Positions 13,277 through 27,356 of a DNA stretch of 64,000 nucleotides are shown here, piece after piece. The translations under genes and the position numbers were made by a program. Position 1 is the stretch's first letter. Every line of letters starts with the position of its first letter. The notes below the pieces were generated by a model. The model saw only the letters and a list, made by a program, of their open reading frames with translations. It was not told the DNA's origin and ran no database searches. Source of the stretch: Gymnogyps californianus (lineage: Eukaryota > Chordata > Aves > Accipitriformes > Cathartidae); NCBI RefSeq assembly GCF_018139145.2, contig NC_059486.1:2418001-2482000 (forward strand). The letters are read 5' to 3'.

Positions 13277-16200
13277 CTTTGCCTAAAGTATTTATGGAAG
13301 CCAACACCTCACTTGAGGGCTTATGTGGCCCAGAATAGATGTAGATGCAGGCCTTGTCTGCAGGAAAAAGCTGCATGTTTTCTGGTTTAATGCAAGGTTG
13401 ATCTTAAGAGATTGGACATAATGAGCAAATGAATATTATGAATAGAATTTCTGTACTTACTGGTCTCTATGCCACACAGCTTCTGCTTTGTGAAAATTTC
13501 CCCCTTTTATTTCAGCTTGTTTTCTGAGGTAGAAATATTTTTTCTGTGGTATTTCAGTCTTAAAGAAATAAAAGTTCTCTGAACTGAAACATCCAGTTTG
13601 CTATTTAGAGCAGTTTGAACATTCATCGGTGGTGATGCATTGTGCTCTGACCCCTTTTTATAGCCTGAAAAGCATTTAGTTACCATTCTGTAATACAGCC
13701 TTAAAAGAAGAATACAGCATTTGCCATCTCTCTATGCTTTCACGCTTGTTTTCTTCCTTTTTAATGGGCCAGAGTTGCTTTCTGTTTCAATTTAGAATTG
13801 TAATTTCCTGAAATATAGCAGTCAAGACTCAAAATGATGTAAATTGAACAAAAAGAGTATTTTATGGCAAGTTGTAAAAAAGACAGCAAAATAAAAAGAC
13901 TCGGGGCATCGAGAAACCTCTGTAACTAAATGCATGAGCCAATCCTAGGCTGTTTTACAGATTTTACTTGGTCATCTGCCTGACAGGGGTGTGTGTGCTT
14001 TTTTAGATCTTCTTTTTCTCTATGAGAATGCATGCTGTAGCTGCTTTTAACTACCTGCTACCTTCCTTTTCTGTACTGTGATTTGAACATCAGAATATTC
14101 TGTGACTTTCTGTGGAACTCTTGGTATTTATTTTGAGGGGACCTTAATGAAAGTGTGCTGTTTTGGCGGTGGTGAGGAGTCTGCCCGTGTGAGATCCTGG
14201 GTGCCTGACGTGCTGAGTAATCCATTCTCCACCTAGAAATTATGTTTTAGAAAATTAGAGGAAGTTGGTAAGAGGGAGTGAATAATTTGTGAGATATAAT
14301 CAAGCTATTTTTTTAGCATGTTATCTGCTTCCTCTTTTAGGAAAATATTTCCTCTAAACTATCATCATATAAAGGTCCATCATGTGATTTTTATACTCTG
14401 AAACCAAAGCCTGCCGTTGGGGAAGTTGCTAATTAAGCAAAAATTAGATTTAACCTGTCTTATCTTAAAAGGCCAGTTCATCCTGTCATATCTACCTTCA
14501 GTCATGAAAGCACAAGTGTAGTATCTTTTTAATACAAAAAGTCAAGTCCTGGCTTTGTTGTGCTGAACAACATTTTCACCAATTTCTATGGGCCAGAACT
14601 TGTTCCTCGTTTTCAGACAGATTGAGTATCTGAGGAAAAATGGTTTGCTAGCTACAGTATGATTACTTGGCACACATCTTTGTGTTGAAAAGTTATTGAA
14701 ATTGGTAAGGAATGGAGCTGGGTCTATGTAATAGCAGCCCCATAGTTTAAGTGAAGGCAAGATTAAATAAAACCATATTTATGTATTAATAAAACTGGAT
14801 CTACAGCTACCCAAAACATAAAGATTTTGGAAAGGCTGCGCAAAAGCTACACCAGGCAAGGTGAAAGGTTTCCCGTGAAGTAACATTGCAATTGCAAAAG
14901 CAAGAGTACTGATTAGCGAATTGTGTGTTTATTTTAGAGAAGCAGGAGAAATTATCAGAGAAGCTGGGTCAGGAAAACTGGAGCCATGATCAGAATAAAC
15001 TTTGGAATGGAGCTGTAAGAAAACCTCAGAAACTCTTTGGATCATTTGTTGTGTAGAAGGAAACTTGGAGCTGTGACCAGAATTGCTATTTCTTGCTGTT
15101 TGATTTCAGCTCTATTCAAGGAACTGGAAAGAATCTAAGGATGCAGCCTTAATCTCTTCTTCTGTGATTAAAATCTTCTGAAGGTGGTGTGCCTAGATTT
15201 GATTCTGGTAGGCAGTGTGCTTTCTAGGGGCAAAATGTATAAAGCAAGCTGGACTCAAGTTTGGATCCATATTGCTAGGATAAATAGATAAAATAGCTTA
15301 GGAAAGCTTTTGTTAAAATCTGTGGTTACTTGTATATCCTTTTGTGCCTTGGAGGAAGTTGGAATGGTTTGTTGGGTAAAGCACAAGATCTAAAACTAAA
15401 GAAATGTTGGATTTCATTGTTAGCCAGCTTCCAGGAGGAGCTATGGCCTGTCTCGTTCTTCCTTTTGTTTATGTTCTTCCTCACAACTAGAAAAATAAAA
15501 AAAGACAAGATGCCCCCTCCCTTACAGGAGGGCTGAGTTTCAAATCTTTTCTGTCCTTCTAAAGCTATTTGAAGGACTGTGTATTTGAAAATATTATTAA
15601 TAATAACATGCATATAAACTATTTTTAAAGAAGTTAAAAGATCATTATACTTTATATAGGTATAGTGCATTTGGCTTCCAAGTAGATTACTTTATAATTA
15701 GGTAAGGGTAACAAAATAAAAAAAAAAAAGATTTTTTTACTTTGTTGGTGTGACCCACAGAACAGCTCCAAACAGTTCTGAAACCTTCAGAATTGTTATA
15801 TGCTGATTTAAAAAAAAAAAAAAAGTCCCTTTACTTTTATTAATGTGTTGATTGTCTTCCAAAAAAACACAGGTGGTACTGTGAATAGTGTTTAAAGATA
15901 AAGTTCCAAAAGCATGGAACACAGTAAGCACACATAGTATTTATACGAGGGCTTAGATGTAACATTGTGAAACTCTATTGAAATACAGTAAAATGTGAGT
16001 GGTGTGCCTGTTTTTTCGGAACCTAAGGTAGGGCAAAGCCAAAAATTTGAGTAATAATGCCTCTCAATCTCACACAAGAATTTTGGATGTACACAGCAGC
16101 ATGAGATAGTGGCGATGATTTATGGTTTGTTTATTTATCACTTTTCTGTAGGTAAGCTTTAGATGAGATATGCAGGGAATGCTTCTTCTATAGATTGAGA

Positions 16201-18717
16201 CACTTGTTGCACTTGTTTTATGATCCATGGGTAACGTCTACAGTATGTCGTCTTTTGATTACAGAAAAGGCTGTAAAGAATTTCATGAGTTAAGATAAGG
16301 AGTAGAAAACACCAAGTAAATATGATGGCAAAACCTCAAAATAATACATGAATAACCTATAAATGTAAACTAATTTGAATAGTATGTGCCTACATAAATG
16401 ATAGGTTTGAATTGCAGCACTAGTGAAAGGGTAAAGATATGAACACTTGAGCCATTATTTTCTTGCTCGAATTTAAGATCACCTGAAACTTGCTTAAAAC
16501 TTTGATTAATGGCACCTGGTTGTGGAGCTGGCTGCAAGAGTTAAGCAGTCTTTTGGTGTCTTTGTAGATGGAATTGTTGCATGTTTGCTTGACAACCACT
16601 AAAACTAATTTAATAACCAAAAATAATCTAATAATTTATTGTTTAGATGGAAGGATAAGACACTTCTAAGTCATTATGGAGTTCAAGAGTTAAGTTTGTC
16701 TGGAATTTATGAATTGCCTCTGAGCTTATCGATACTCCACTTTTTTTAGTGGTGCGGATGTAGATTAAATGACAACTACAGAGATGTTTCAGATCTTACT
16801 AATAATGCAATTATTCCTCTAGCAAAATGCAAGGAAGCCACAATTAAGTAAAAAAAATTTACTTTTTGCTCTCCAGGAAAGAGTATACACCAGCTAATGG
16901 CTGTCAGCTCTTTTAAGCCTTTGGGTGTGTGGAGTGATTCTGAATGATATCAAAATCAGGTTAGCCCTTGGGACAGAAGACTGTTACAGAAGGAGAATAA
17001 ATAATTAGAAACTTATGTTTTGTTTTTCAGCAAATAAGACATTCATAAGAAAAAAATACAAAGACTAACCTAATAAAACATTTAAGATCTTTTTCCTCAT
17101 TAGATGAAATGAATTTGAACAGCTGCAAAAAATAAGCACTACCTACCAAGTTGATACTATATTCAGTTAAAAAATTAAAAAGGTAAATCTAATTTTCATA
17201 AATTGTCATGTTTGCATGTACGTTGGAAGAGGTACACTGTGCTCCTTCATTTTAAGCAATTAGTATTCTCTTAAGGTTCAGAAAACAAAAAGCATGGTTA
17301 AAGAGGTGAAACCAAGATGTAGAATGTAGTTACATTTTTAAAATATCACTGACAGTAACTGGAATGCTAACAGTTCTAAGGTGGAATATGATAAAAACAC
17401 AAAGGTGTAGTCTTTCTAAATTTAGCTTTTGATTTGCACACAGTTGTGAAGTAGTATCTCTGTTGCTGTCTGCCTTCTATGTGTGTTTCCCTATTTTCAT
17501 ATTTTTAGTAGTGAGATAAACATCATTTTATCAGTGTCGTCTTTATTTAAACTACAAATTAGTGTAAATTAATCACAGTTAGTGGTTGCTTCTGAAGGAA
17601 GCACTTCTAGGATGGATGGCTTTTGTGTGTGTGTTTAATATGTTGATACTTCTTGTCGAATAGACTTTCTCACGCTGAGTGTTCTCTAAGTAATGGAAGA
17701 TGAGAGGGTAAGGGAATTAAATCCCCGTTTATTCAGTGGCTTATTGTTTCTCTATTTCATCCCTGAAAACCTCTGAAAGATTAATTAATGAATGACAAAC
17801 ATCTCAGCTCCAGATATCCATCTGAAATACATGACGTAGCTTGTAGCTCATAATAAATTTATTATTACATGAGCAGTAAAAAGATATGAAATAATGCAAA
17901 ATTGACAGAAACCCAAAAATCTCCAGCCTAATATTGATAAAGGGACAAAGAATTATTCCGAAGTTGTGGTATTCCTTTACCAGTCAAGAGCATTTAGCTC
18001 TTAATCACTGTCATCGAAGCCACCTCTGCACAATGTGGCGTATTTTCCAGGAGGAAGGCAGAGCAAAGAAGCAAGAGGGGGAGACTGGCTTGTTACTTAA
18101 TTTTGTCCTCCTTGTAGCAGTAGAAAGATGAAGTTTGTTCTTACAAAATGTCATAACATAAAATGCCCTTTTTAGGCCTCTGTGGATGCTATGAAGAAAA
18201 GTTACTCATGCATTGCAGCTTTTTGCCACTGAAACAGGATTACAATATTTTAGCTATTCACGCAGTTGTTTTTAAGGCCTTTAGGCTATACAGAAACACG
18301 ACATTGTATTTGTAATTACTATGTGTGTTACATGTGTAGCTTGTTTAGACATTTTAGACAGGGATGTGTTGTTTACAGCATGTGAACCCTGATGTACAGT
18401 CATGTATATAGCAGAAATTCTGTTTAAACAATAATTAATTATGCAATTTATTTTCTGTTTCCAGAAAATTATTTCCCCTTAAGCCTATATTTTGAGTGGT
18501 ATTGGAAATGTTAGGTGCTCTTGCCTCTAGAAGGAGATGCTTCCAGCTGTGTTTTCAGGATCATCTTAATTTGAATCTGATCTACTTCCAAAAGAAACAG
18601 CTAATTCCTTCCCCCTTGCCTCCAGATGTGCTTTTCTGCCCCCATCTTTGTCACTGTTAGTGACTGCAAGTCACAAGAGGTCTGTGTGCTTGCAAATTCT
18701 GATAGAAGCTGAAAAAT

Positions 18718-18790
18718 AGTATGAGGAAAAAGTGGGGATGGCAGAATGGAAGAGAAATAGGGGGAGGAAAAAATGATAGAGAGAGGGGTC
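18718..18790 (+). repeat. Purine-rich tract
   Basis: About 70 bases, almost all A and G (GAGGAAAAAG, GGAAGAGAAATAGGGGGAGG and GAGAGAGGGG). Low complexity. The minus-strand open frame across it is an artefact of the polypyrimidine complement. Confidence 0.8.
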
Positions 18791-19852
18791 AGGCTGTAGA
18801 AGCCAGGGAGCAAATGTCACACGCAATGATAGAATACATATTCAGCCTGTGTTGTGACATGGATATTAAGCTGTAAAGTTGTAGACCTTGAAATACCCTG
18901 AGGGCCTTCAGTGTAGCAGCCTCTAAACTAAGAAAATGGAGACTCAAGTGCTCACACAAAGCTCGGACAAAAACTCTTCACTGTGGTTTTCCTAACGCTA
19001 CACCCGAAATGTGTTTTGGTACCTTCATTGCTGTCGAATCAAAGTTTTCTGTGCTCCCTGAGGTAAACGATCTTAGACGTCAATTGTTAAAAACATATAA
19101 AGTGAAATTCTAGGAGGTCCTGAAAAAAATGCCAGGGTTTAAGTGTAAGTAGGGATCTAAGCTGTGGTATGTGACACTTGGGGTAAATCTATGTGGCCTT
19201 CTTTAGGTACCAGCATGGGAGCAGTACCTGTATTCCCGGAGAGCTGGATGCTGTGTAGCTGCACTGAGCACAGCAATGAGTCCTGGGTGGTGAGGGTGTC
19301 TGAGCTCTTGCCTTATGTGTTGAGTGAGCGTTTGGTCACATTTCCTTCTGTGCGAAGCTTATGCATGTCTCTGAAATTTTCGGTTATAATTTTAGCAGAG
19401 CTGCACACAGATTAAATCAACAGCAAATCATAGTCCACACCTCTAACAAGGTATGTAATTCCACCTGCACTTGCAGGGTGGCATGCATAGCAGCCATTAT
19501 CAGCTTGTGTGTGTGCGCACATAAATACGTAGATGACTTCTGCTCACTGGGAATTTTTTTATTGCTCTTGATCCAGAAGCTATCTATAGTTGCCTTTTTT
19601 TTTTTTAACTGCCTCTGGAAGAGAGCCAGAAAAGGAATGGCCGACATTAGAGTCTGTGGTCATACTGTTGAACATTGGCTTTCTGTCTGTCAGCTAGTAC
19701 AGCTAGAGTGTAGCTAGATTTAGGGTGTGTCTGAAATTCATGTAAGGAATTCAGTACAGTAAATGTAAGTCACTTTGCCTGATGATAGGACAGGTTTTAG
19801 GGTGTTTTCATAAGAGAGTAACTGTTTTCCTTTCTCTGACCTAAGCAGATTT

Positions 19853-19873
19853 AAAAAAAAAAAGGGGGGGGGG
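19853..19873 (+). repeat. A11-G10 junction tract
   Basis: Eleven A run straight into ten G. A similar pyrimidine junction, T11-C8, occurs at 63358-63376. Low complexity. Confidence 0.9.
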
Positions 19874-20717
19874 AGGAGACCTAAATCTTCTAAGTTTTTT
19901 TTTTTTTAAGGTTTGTTTTAATTTTCATTCCATCCAAAGTTTGAAATAATTGGTGGTGTTTTGTGCAGAAATGTCGCTTACCACAGGTCTTCTGAATTGC
20001 TCTAAAGTGAATTTGCGGACACCTTGTGTTTCATTGAATGAGGACTGGTTTTTGCTTCACAGAAAACCCCTCTGCTCTAGCTGTAACTACACACAGACAC
20101 TTGCTTTTGAGTTGGCTGAAAATTGTTGTAGAAGTCTTAAGTGTAAAGTTAGATAGCTGTCCAGCCTAGCAGCTCACTCGGATGGATGCTATTTGGTGTG
20201 CTGTTCAGTACTACTGATGGAACAGAGTGAAAGACGACCATCGGTGGAGAGCATAGGAGTTTACAGTGCTTCAGGCTCCTATCATTTATTTCAGTCAAAT
20301 TTGAATGTTATTTAACAACACAAAGCCTTTGGTTTGTTTCTAATTTTTTGAATGATCCCATCACATTTTTGATGCCCAGAGTCTCTTACACGTGTGTGTT
20401 AGTCATAGATCTGAAAGGCTGGAGGGGTTTCTTTTTTTTCTTTTTAAGTTGAATGAATTCATACTGTTTTGGTTTTTATGGATGATGGTGCTGAAGCACA
20501 AATACTGCGTTACTTAGTTAAAGTCATCACTTTGCAAACCAGAGGAAAAGGAATAAAAGATGGGATTTCTCATTTTTATTTATTTTTAGAGCCTTATCCA
20601 TTGCTTCCTGTCATTTTTTTATCTTTAAAGGAGTAAGTCTTGTACAACAAGCTTTGTTTTCTGCATTTTGATTATTTCCTTTAACAAATACCGTAAGTAA
20701 TAAATATTCTATTGCTT

Positions 20718-20823
20718 TATTAAAAAAACAAAACAAAAAGCCCACCTAAAGAAAAACCCCCAAAACCAAACCCACACAAAAAACTCCCACAAATGCAAGG
20801 CAAAACCAAGCAAAACTTTTTTT
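20718..20823 (+). repeat. A/C-rich low-complexity block
   Basis: About 105 bases composed almost only of A and C (AAACAAAACAAAAAGCCC, CCCCCAAAACC and similar), followed by a T run. It may be decayed poly(A)-like or simple-repeat DNA. Confidence 0.8.
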
Positions 20824-23800
20824 TTATTTGAAGCATTAGTTTCTATTTCCTTGTGGCTCTAGCTTAAAGACATAGATCAGGATAGCCAATGTGGTTTGGG
20901 GGGAACTGACAGAATACAATTTCCCAGTATTTTCTTTGAAACAGTATTTTCTGTTCATAAATTATATAATACTTAAATATTTTTATTTAATTTACTCTCC
21001 CTCTTTTCAGATGTGGATATTTTTCTGTATAGTGAATGCAGCTATGTATAAAAAAAAACCACTGGTTTTGAATTCTAAGAAGTTAAAAAGGTCTTGTTTT
21101 TCAAAAATCAAACCATTCCAGATCAGTTTTAACCTAGATATTTCAAATGTGATTTGGTTTGAGAGAAACAGTTCTGTGAATGCTAACTAGAAAATATATC
21201 ATCCCTCTGGGCAGATGCCATTAAATAAACATGTGTTCACTACTACATAAGAATATTATTTTTTCTAATGTGGCATATGCATGACAAGCACAGAAGGCTT
21301 AACTGTCAAACTTGAAAAAATATCTGTATAGCTAATTCTGTGCTTGCTCGAACTAGCTTTTGCATATGCTGTGTTGTTTTTCTGCATAAAATTCTTTACT
21401 TTTGCTTTTAAATATCTGTTATAATACTGTGACTATAATAAGCCATGAAGTAATAGAATATCACTGAATCCCTTTCAGGGAAATGATTTAAAGGAGAATA
21501 TATGCTGATATAAATTAGATGGTATTGAAACACCTGACATATGTCAATATAATTTGTGATTAATTTGATTTTATTGAACAATTTTGGAGAACTTTCTCCT
21601 CTTTAGACATTTTGAATAGGCTGAACAGAGTGAAAATAATTTTGGAAAATGTAAATTCTGTTCTCTGTAACCGATCTTTAAAGGGAAGTTCTGCAGGTAG
21701 TTAGTACAAAATCCATTTTACTGGACATCATACTCATTAAACTTAAAAAAACCCAAACCAACCAAACAGTAGTCTTTTAAAATGTAACCGATGCAAGGTT
21801 TGCTGGATAGAAAGACATCATCGTCTAATACCTAATAAAAACATCTTTAACTCTAAACGCAAGATTTTTAATTATCCTCTATTAATATTATCAGCAACCT
21901 ACCAGAGTGAGAACAGTGCAGAAATTCTCCATGGTTAAATAATCAGATTCTCTTGTTTTAACTTTTGAAAATAGGCTGTTCCTAAATCAAAGTTACTGGA
22001 TTATGATGTTGTGTTGTGCATGCTGATTAATGTATGTAGCAGTACTCTGTTGGGATGTTATAATGTTAATTTTTCAAAAGTGTTGTAATTTACATTGAAA
22101 TTAATGAGATAAAAACCCCATTTCATCTACTTGTATATGGGCAATTACAGATGGTGGGTTTTTTTCTGTTAGGTATTGTTCTGTTCTGGAGTTTTCCTTA
22201 CTCGGGTTCTGGAGGAAGCGAGATATTTTTTTTTTCTCTCTCCTCCTCCTCTGACTCCCCTGAGTCAAAATGAGGGTTACTGTAGAACATGGGAAGGTTT
22301 GGGCACGGCCTACCTGTGGGACAATGTCGGGATGCTGAAGCTGGGGGCTTATTCTGCGAGGGAGAAGGGAAGGGATGAAAGAGCCCTGTGAAAATTGCGT
22401 TCTGCAGTTGTGCCTAGTTCCTCACCTCCTCTTTCCATCACCTTAAAACTTACTTTCTCTTGTGCAGTGAAATGTGACATTTACTTTGGGCCACTGGGAA
22501 TAGGAGCCCTTACTATGAGCATAAATGCGAAAAAAGTATTAGACTTGAGCGTTTGATATTAAAGGATAAGGGAATAGGTTGACTGGAGTTTTCTGTAAAC
22601 CATTAGAAGCTGGTAGGTATGTCAGTGCTTGAGATGAGCTAAGGGGAGAGAAGTCATTCTAGAAGAAAGGAGGAAATTCTGGAGCAGTGAAACATTTTGG
22701 TGAAGGTGGTCTTTGGCATTTCCAGACCTTTTATCTATTAATTCTTCTTTTGTCATCTAGACTATAGTTTGCTTAGTATCCTTGGACTAGCAGACTCTTG
22801 ACTACAGAGTTCAGCAGCAAATAGTAGTTGTATCTGTTTTTTGGAAGGAGAGAGGATGAGTGGTTTCAGTGTGTCCTGAGAAATGATCAGGATTAATTTA
22901 TGAAATCAGCTAGGCCAGAGACCTCAAAAAGATTAGGTTGGTTCAGCACATCCTCTTTCTGTTGACAACTGCCTATAAATGTCATCTGTTCTCTCTAGGC
23001 AAAGGTTGTGCGAGTGGGGTATGCAGCACAGAAGGCCTCTCCTCCGGGGCAGCTTTCTGTGAATAGCTGCTTCTGAGACTGTATGGCATGATCAAAATGA
23101 AATGATTGCTTTTAAAAGGTCCATTGTAAATGTAAATATAATTGTCAACAGAGATTACATTATTAACAGTGTCTTCCTTTCCCAGATGCTGTAGAAACAT
23201 TATCTAATTAATCAAATATATCTGGACAGTCAAAATAAACAATCTGGCAGTGTTGCATGTCTGCAGAGAGCAGGAGAAAATGATGTTATTGTCTGTGGAC
23301 TGGATAGTCACACTGGTGGTATGTCACTGGGACGGACTCGGGGGTTCTTCATGGCTGCAGGAATGGAGTCGTCAGACAGTTTCTTGTAAGGCTCCAGATG
23401 AAATTTTTTTGGTCGCGAATTCGTCTGTGACTTAACATTTGTCCATGTTACAGAGCCAAAAAGTGATCCAGTGAAACTGAATTGTGTGAAAGTTTTAGGA
23501 AGAAGACAGACAACAAAAGTAATGAAGTTTACAGCAGCTCGTGGTTAAGGTGACCTGTCACAAACATGTGTATCACCTATCAGCCATGTATTTTGGCCCT
23601 GTAAAAGACTGCTAGTTTCTGACTTTGAAGTAGCGTGTTTCCCCAAACCTACTAAAAATGATGTGCAAAAATAAATACAGCACATTGCACTTCTGTTCAG
23701 TTACTTGTTGTGAGTCCTACTTATATAATCAGTTGCATCTTCTAATAAATTTTGAAAAATCAGGGCTTATTGACATTCTAGATATGGTCAATTACTTTTG

Positions 23801-25966
23801 AAGGTTTAAAAAAATGGAAGTTTAATAATCATAATACTGAGAATTGTGTGAGAATGTTTATTTTGTAGATTTTTCTAAGTAGCAATCACAGGGCCTACTT
23901 AACTAACTCCATATGGCCAAAAGCATGTAGTCAGCCTTTAAGTGGGACAAAGAGTGTTGGAGTCTTAATGAAATATGCAGTAATCATCAGGGCTGTGTTA
24001 GCTCTTTGCATTATTTCACACTGCTGCTTTGAAACAAAGAACAGGATGTGGCACATTTAATGCTTTCCCCTTGAGAATCAGTTGGAGTAAAGTTCAATTT
24101 TTAATTCAAAAGGCAAGGGAAGCTGTTACGGAATTAAAGATGTGGATGCTGCCCAGATGAGCTATAAATAACTGATCCATGAACAGCAAAACCTCTCTAA
24201 TAGTCATGAAAAGATAAATGTACACCCCTACAACAGCATATTCGTCCTAAACCTTTTCTCTCAGGTTTGGATTTTTTTTTTTCCTGAGTAATTTAGCTAT
24301 AAAAAACGGCAACCAGTTAAACTGAATTAAGCTGGGAGAAGCAAATAAGAATTGTACCTTGCAAATATAATTGCAAGTGCCTTTCGTTTCATTGTTCTCA
24401 CTGTATATTTTGCTATTCACACTTTGTGTGATCTTGTGTGACAAAACACTTAATGCTTGTGCCTGTTGGGGTGTGCATACAACCTGTGCTGCTTGGTCTT
24501 CTGAGGCATGAAGAATAGAGTGGCAGCAATCTTGATTCTCTTGGCTCCCGTCATTATTTTTTCGATTGACTGTCTCTGTCCAATTTACTGTTTAGCTTGT
24601 GGTGCCAAGTTTGTACAGCCAATGGTTTTGGTAGATTTTAAGGAATATCAAAGAGGTGTTGAAATGTCTTCTGTCTCTAGCTGACTAGCATACCAAACTA
24701 TTACACACACTGAGACTTCACAACTTCGTGTCAAAATTTACTCAGCTTGTTTCAGGTATCTAAAAGTCTGAAATAGGTGAGCTAGCAAGTAGGACTGTAT
24801 TCTTTGATGGTAATTCTTGGGTCATATGTCAAGGTCAAGAGAAGAGTATTTCAGTACCTTTTTGACTGGTGACTCTGTAGTTCTTTACCATCATGGAAGG
24901 ATGCTTCTTGTCAGCAAGCTGCAGTGGGATCCTTCTGACATATGTCTATGGTTCTTGCAGACGTTCAATACTACCTTGTATTTCTAGCTGTTGAAAAGAT
25001 GGCTAGCATAGATAAGGTAGGTGTACTCCTACAGGGGCTTCTTGGTTAAAAATAACATACCAAAGAGCAATAGTTACTGTAGGGTAACTATTCTTTTATG
25101 GCAGAACTCCCGAAGTGAAAATGTTGTTGTTGTATTGAGGTAATATTTCAGTCGTGATAGATTTGAAATTGCTTTTGAGCTTCCTCCCTCCCATTCTGTT
25201 GTTTGGATTAAAATGTATTCTGGTATCCACTGGGCAGCCAGCCAGTACTAAATTAACAGCTTCCACTGAAAAGCTTTTATGTGTTCCAAGGTTTTAGTGT
25301 GCACTTGTTTGACATGAATATCTCGGAGTTTGGAAGGTATCATTCCTAAGCATTATGAGTACGTAATACATGATGTACTCTTTTTTTTTTTTTGTTTTTA
25401 ATTTTGTGTTTAAAAGTGTCTGTGGAGCTTTCTGTACTGTTTTCTTGAATAATGAATTTATTTGAAAATTGATTTAATGTTTTTAAAGGATGGTGAAGAG
25501 TATAAGACCCTTTTTATTTTATATATATACACACGTGCACATCTTCCTTTGATACACAAAAGTAAGAGTTTAATAAACAGCTACAGGATGATGCCTGTCA
25601 CTTCCACTTCTCTTTCTTAATTTGTAGTTTAAAAATGAGCCAAATGAAAAGTTAATTTTTTTTTCTCTTAGTTAAGCTTGTGTGTATTTGATTCTGTAAC
25701 TTTTACCAAAATTAGCTTATTTACAAATACTTGTTTGTACACTATAGTGTCTCCTGTATTTCTGTAGCCTCTACTTTCAAAGTATTCTCCTAGTACATTC
25801 AGCAAAGCATGTAAGGAATCCTGTTCTTTGGCATGTCACTTTAGGCATGTACATAAATCCTTTTCTCATTTACTATAGAATTTCATAATTTGTAAGGGGG
25901 TCAGTCATCTCAAAAATACCTCTGTTACCCTGTAGACAGTACTGGGCTATGAAGGAGTCACTGAAG

Positions 25967-25996
25967 TTTTGAACTGATCACTAAATCAGTTCAAAA
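25967..25996. repeat. Perfect 12-bp inverted repeat, 6-nt spacer
   Basis: The left arm TTTTGAACTGAT (25967-25978) and right arm ATCAGTTCAAAA (25985-25996) are perfectly complementary around CACTAA. The intronic RNA could form a 12-bp stem-loop, too short for a typical miRNA precursor. It could also be a palindromic protein-binding site. Function unknown. Confidence 0.9.
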
Positions 25997-27336
25997 TAAG
26001 AGTTTTAAGAGTAAATAAGAGTTGCTGAGAATTAAGCAAGCAGTAAGTTCAAAGCAACTTTCATTAATCTTGCCAGCATTTTAATTTTGCAATCTTATTT
26101 ACTTATCCGGTTTGGTGTTAGAGAGCAGTGTCTCCTACTAACAGACACGGTGACACCATGTGCTGTTCTGAATGAAGCTTCAGCCATAAAGCATGAACCT
26201 GGACTCGTGACATACAGAAATGGTGTGGAGGGGGTGTGTCTATCTGTCTTGAAAGACCAAAATGGTGATTTAATCTGTTTGTATTTCCTGAACATCTGCC
26301 TCTAGTATAATCTTTTTAATATTAATGTGTATATATTGTATGATTTTTTTTCCTAAACCTTGCTAATGTAAATTATTATCTGTACATTAATGTTGATTTA
26401 AGGTGTCCTTGGCTGAGGATACAGGACAGGGAGAGGGCGTAGTCATCGCAATAGTTCTGTGCTTCTGTAATGGCTGGAGTAAGGAGAAGCTGTCAGTTAA
26501 TACTGTAATTAGGATCTTAGCGTTTCCAACGTAAGAAAGTCTGAGTATGAGGACAGCTTACAAGGTTGCTGTATATGCTAAATATTGTCCTTAACCTTGT
26601 CTTGGAAGCCGTTGTTGGCACCTATGGATGCAGCAGTACTGAGTCTGTGATAGACATTTTGTACTAATGCTGGCAGTATGCAGTGAACAAGAGGAAATGA
26701 TGCAGTAACTCTTAAGCCTTTGGTCTAATTTGTGTCTGATGTCACGTTAAAAGGCATTTTAAAATCTATAGAGACCAAGAGGAAGTTGAGTGGGGTAGAT
26801 TTCTTTTGAAATGCAGAATAAATATAGCATTCCAATGGTGACATCTTGTCAAAAGAAAAGACATTCAAAACAGTTTTTGTGAAATGCAAAAAATGACAGT
26901 AGTGAGAACAAGTATATATTGCCTTACAGATTTGCTGACAATTCATTGGGAATTTGTTGGGAATGAGAAGAATTTTAGGTATAAAACACTACTTATCAAA
27001 CTTGTTTTCCCATTGCGGTATGAATCTCTTGCTTTATGCTGAAAAATATCCTAGTGGAAATGAACTACTTGTTAAATGATTTGTCTGTCTCTTACTGTTC
27101 TGTCTTGAAAAAGATTGTCATTTGTGGTGAAATTATTTCTCATGCTTAAAGGTAGGAACTTTATGCATTTTTCTACCAAGGTTCTGGTAGTTTTTCATAA
27201 CTTGATTGATTTAAATCTTGCATAAATGAAAAATATCAATATTTTTCCAGAATTATGCCTATTGACCTAATTTGTATTCCTTTCTGAAGTCACAGGTAAG
27301 TTTTGGAGATAGAGGTTAAATGCTAGCAGTAGTGAC

Positions 27337-27356
27337 TTTTTTTTTTTTTTTTTTTT
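27337..27356 (+). repeat. T20 homopolymer
   Basis: Twenty uninterrupted T with no recognisable element body beside it. Confidence 0.95.
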
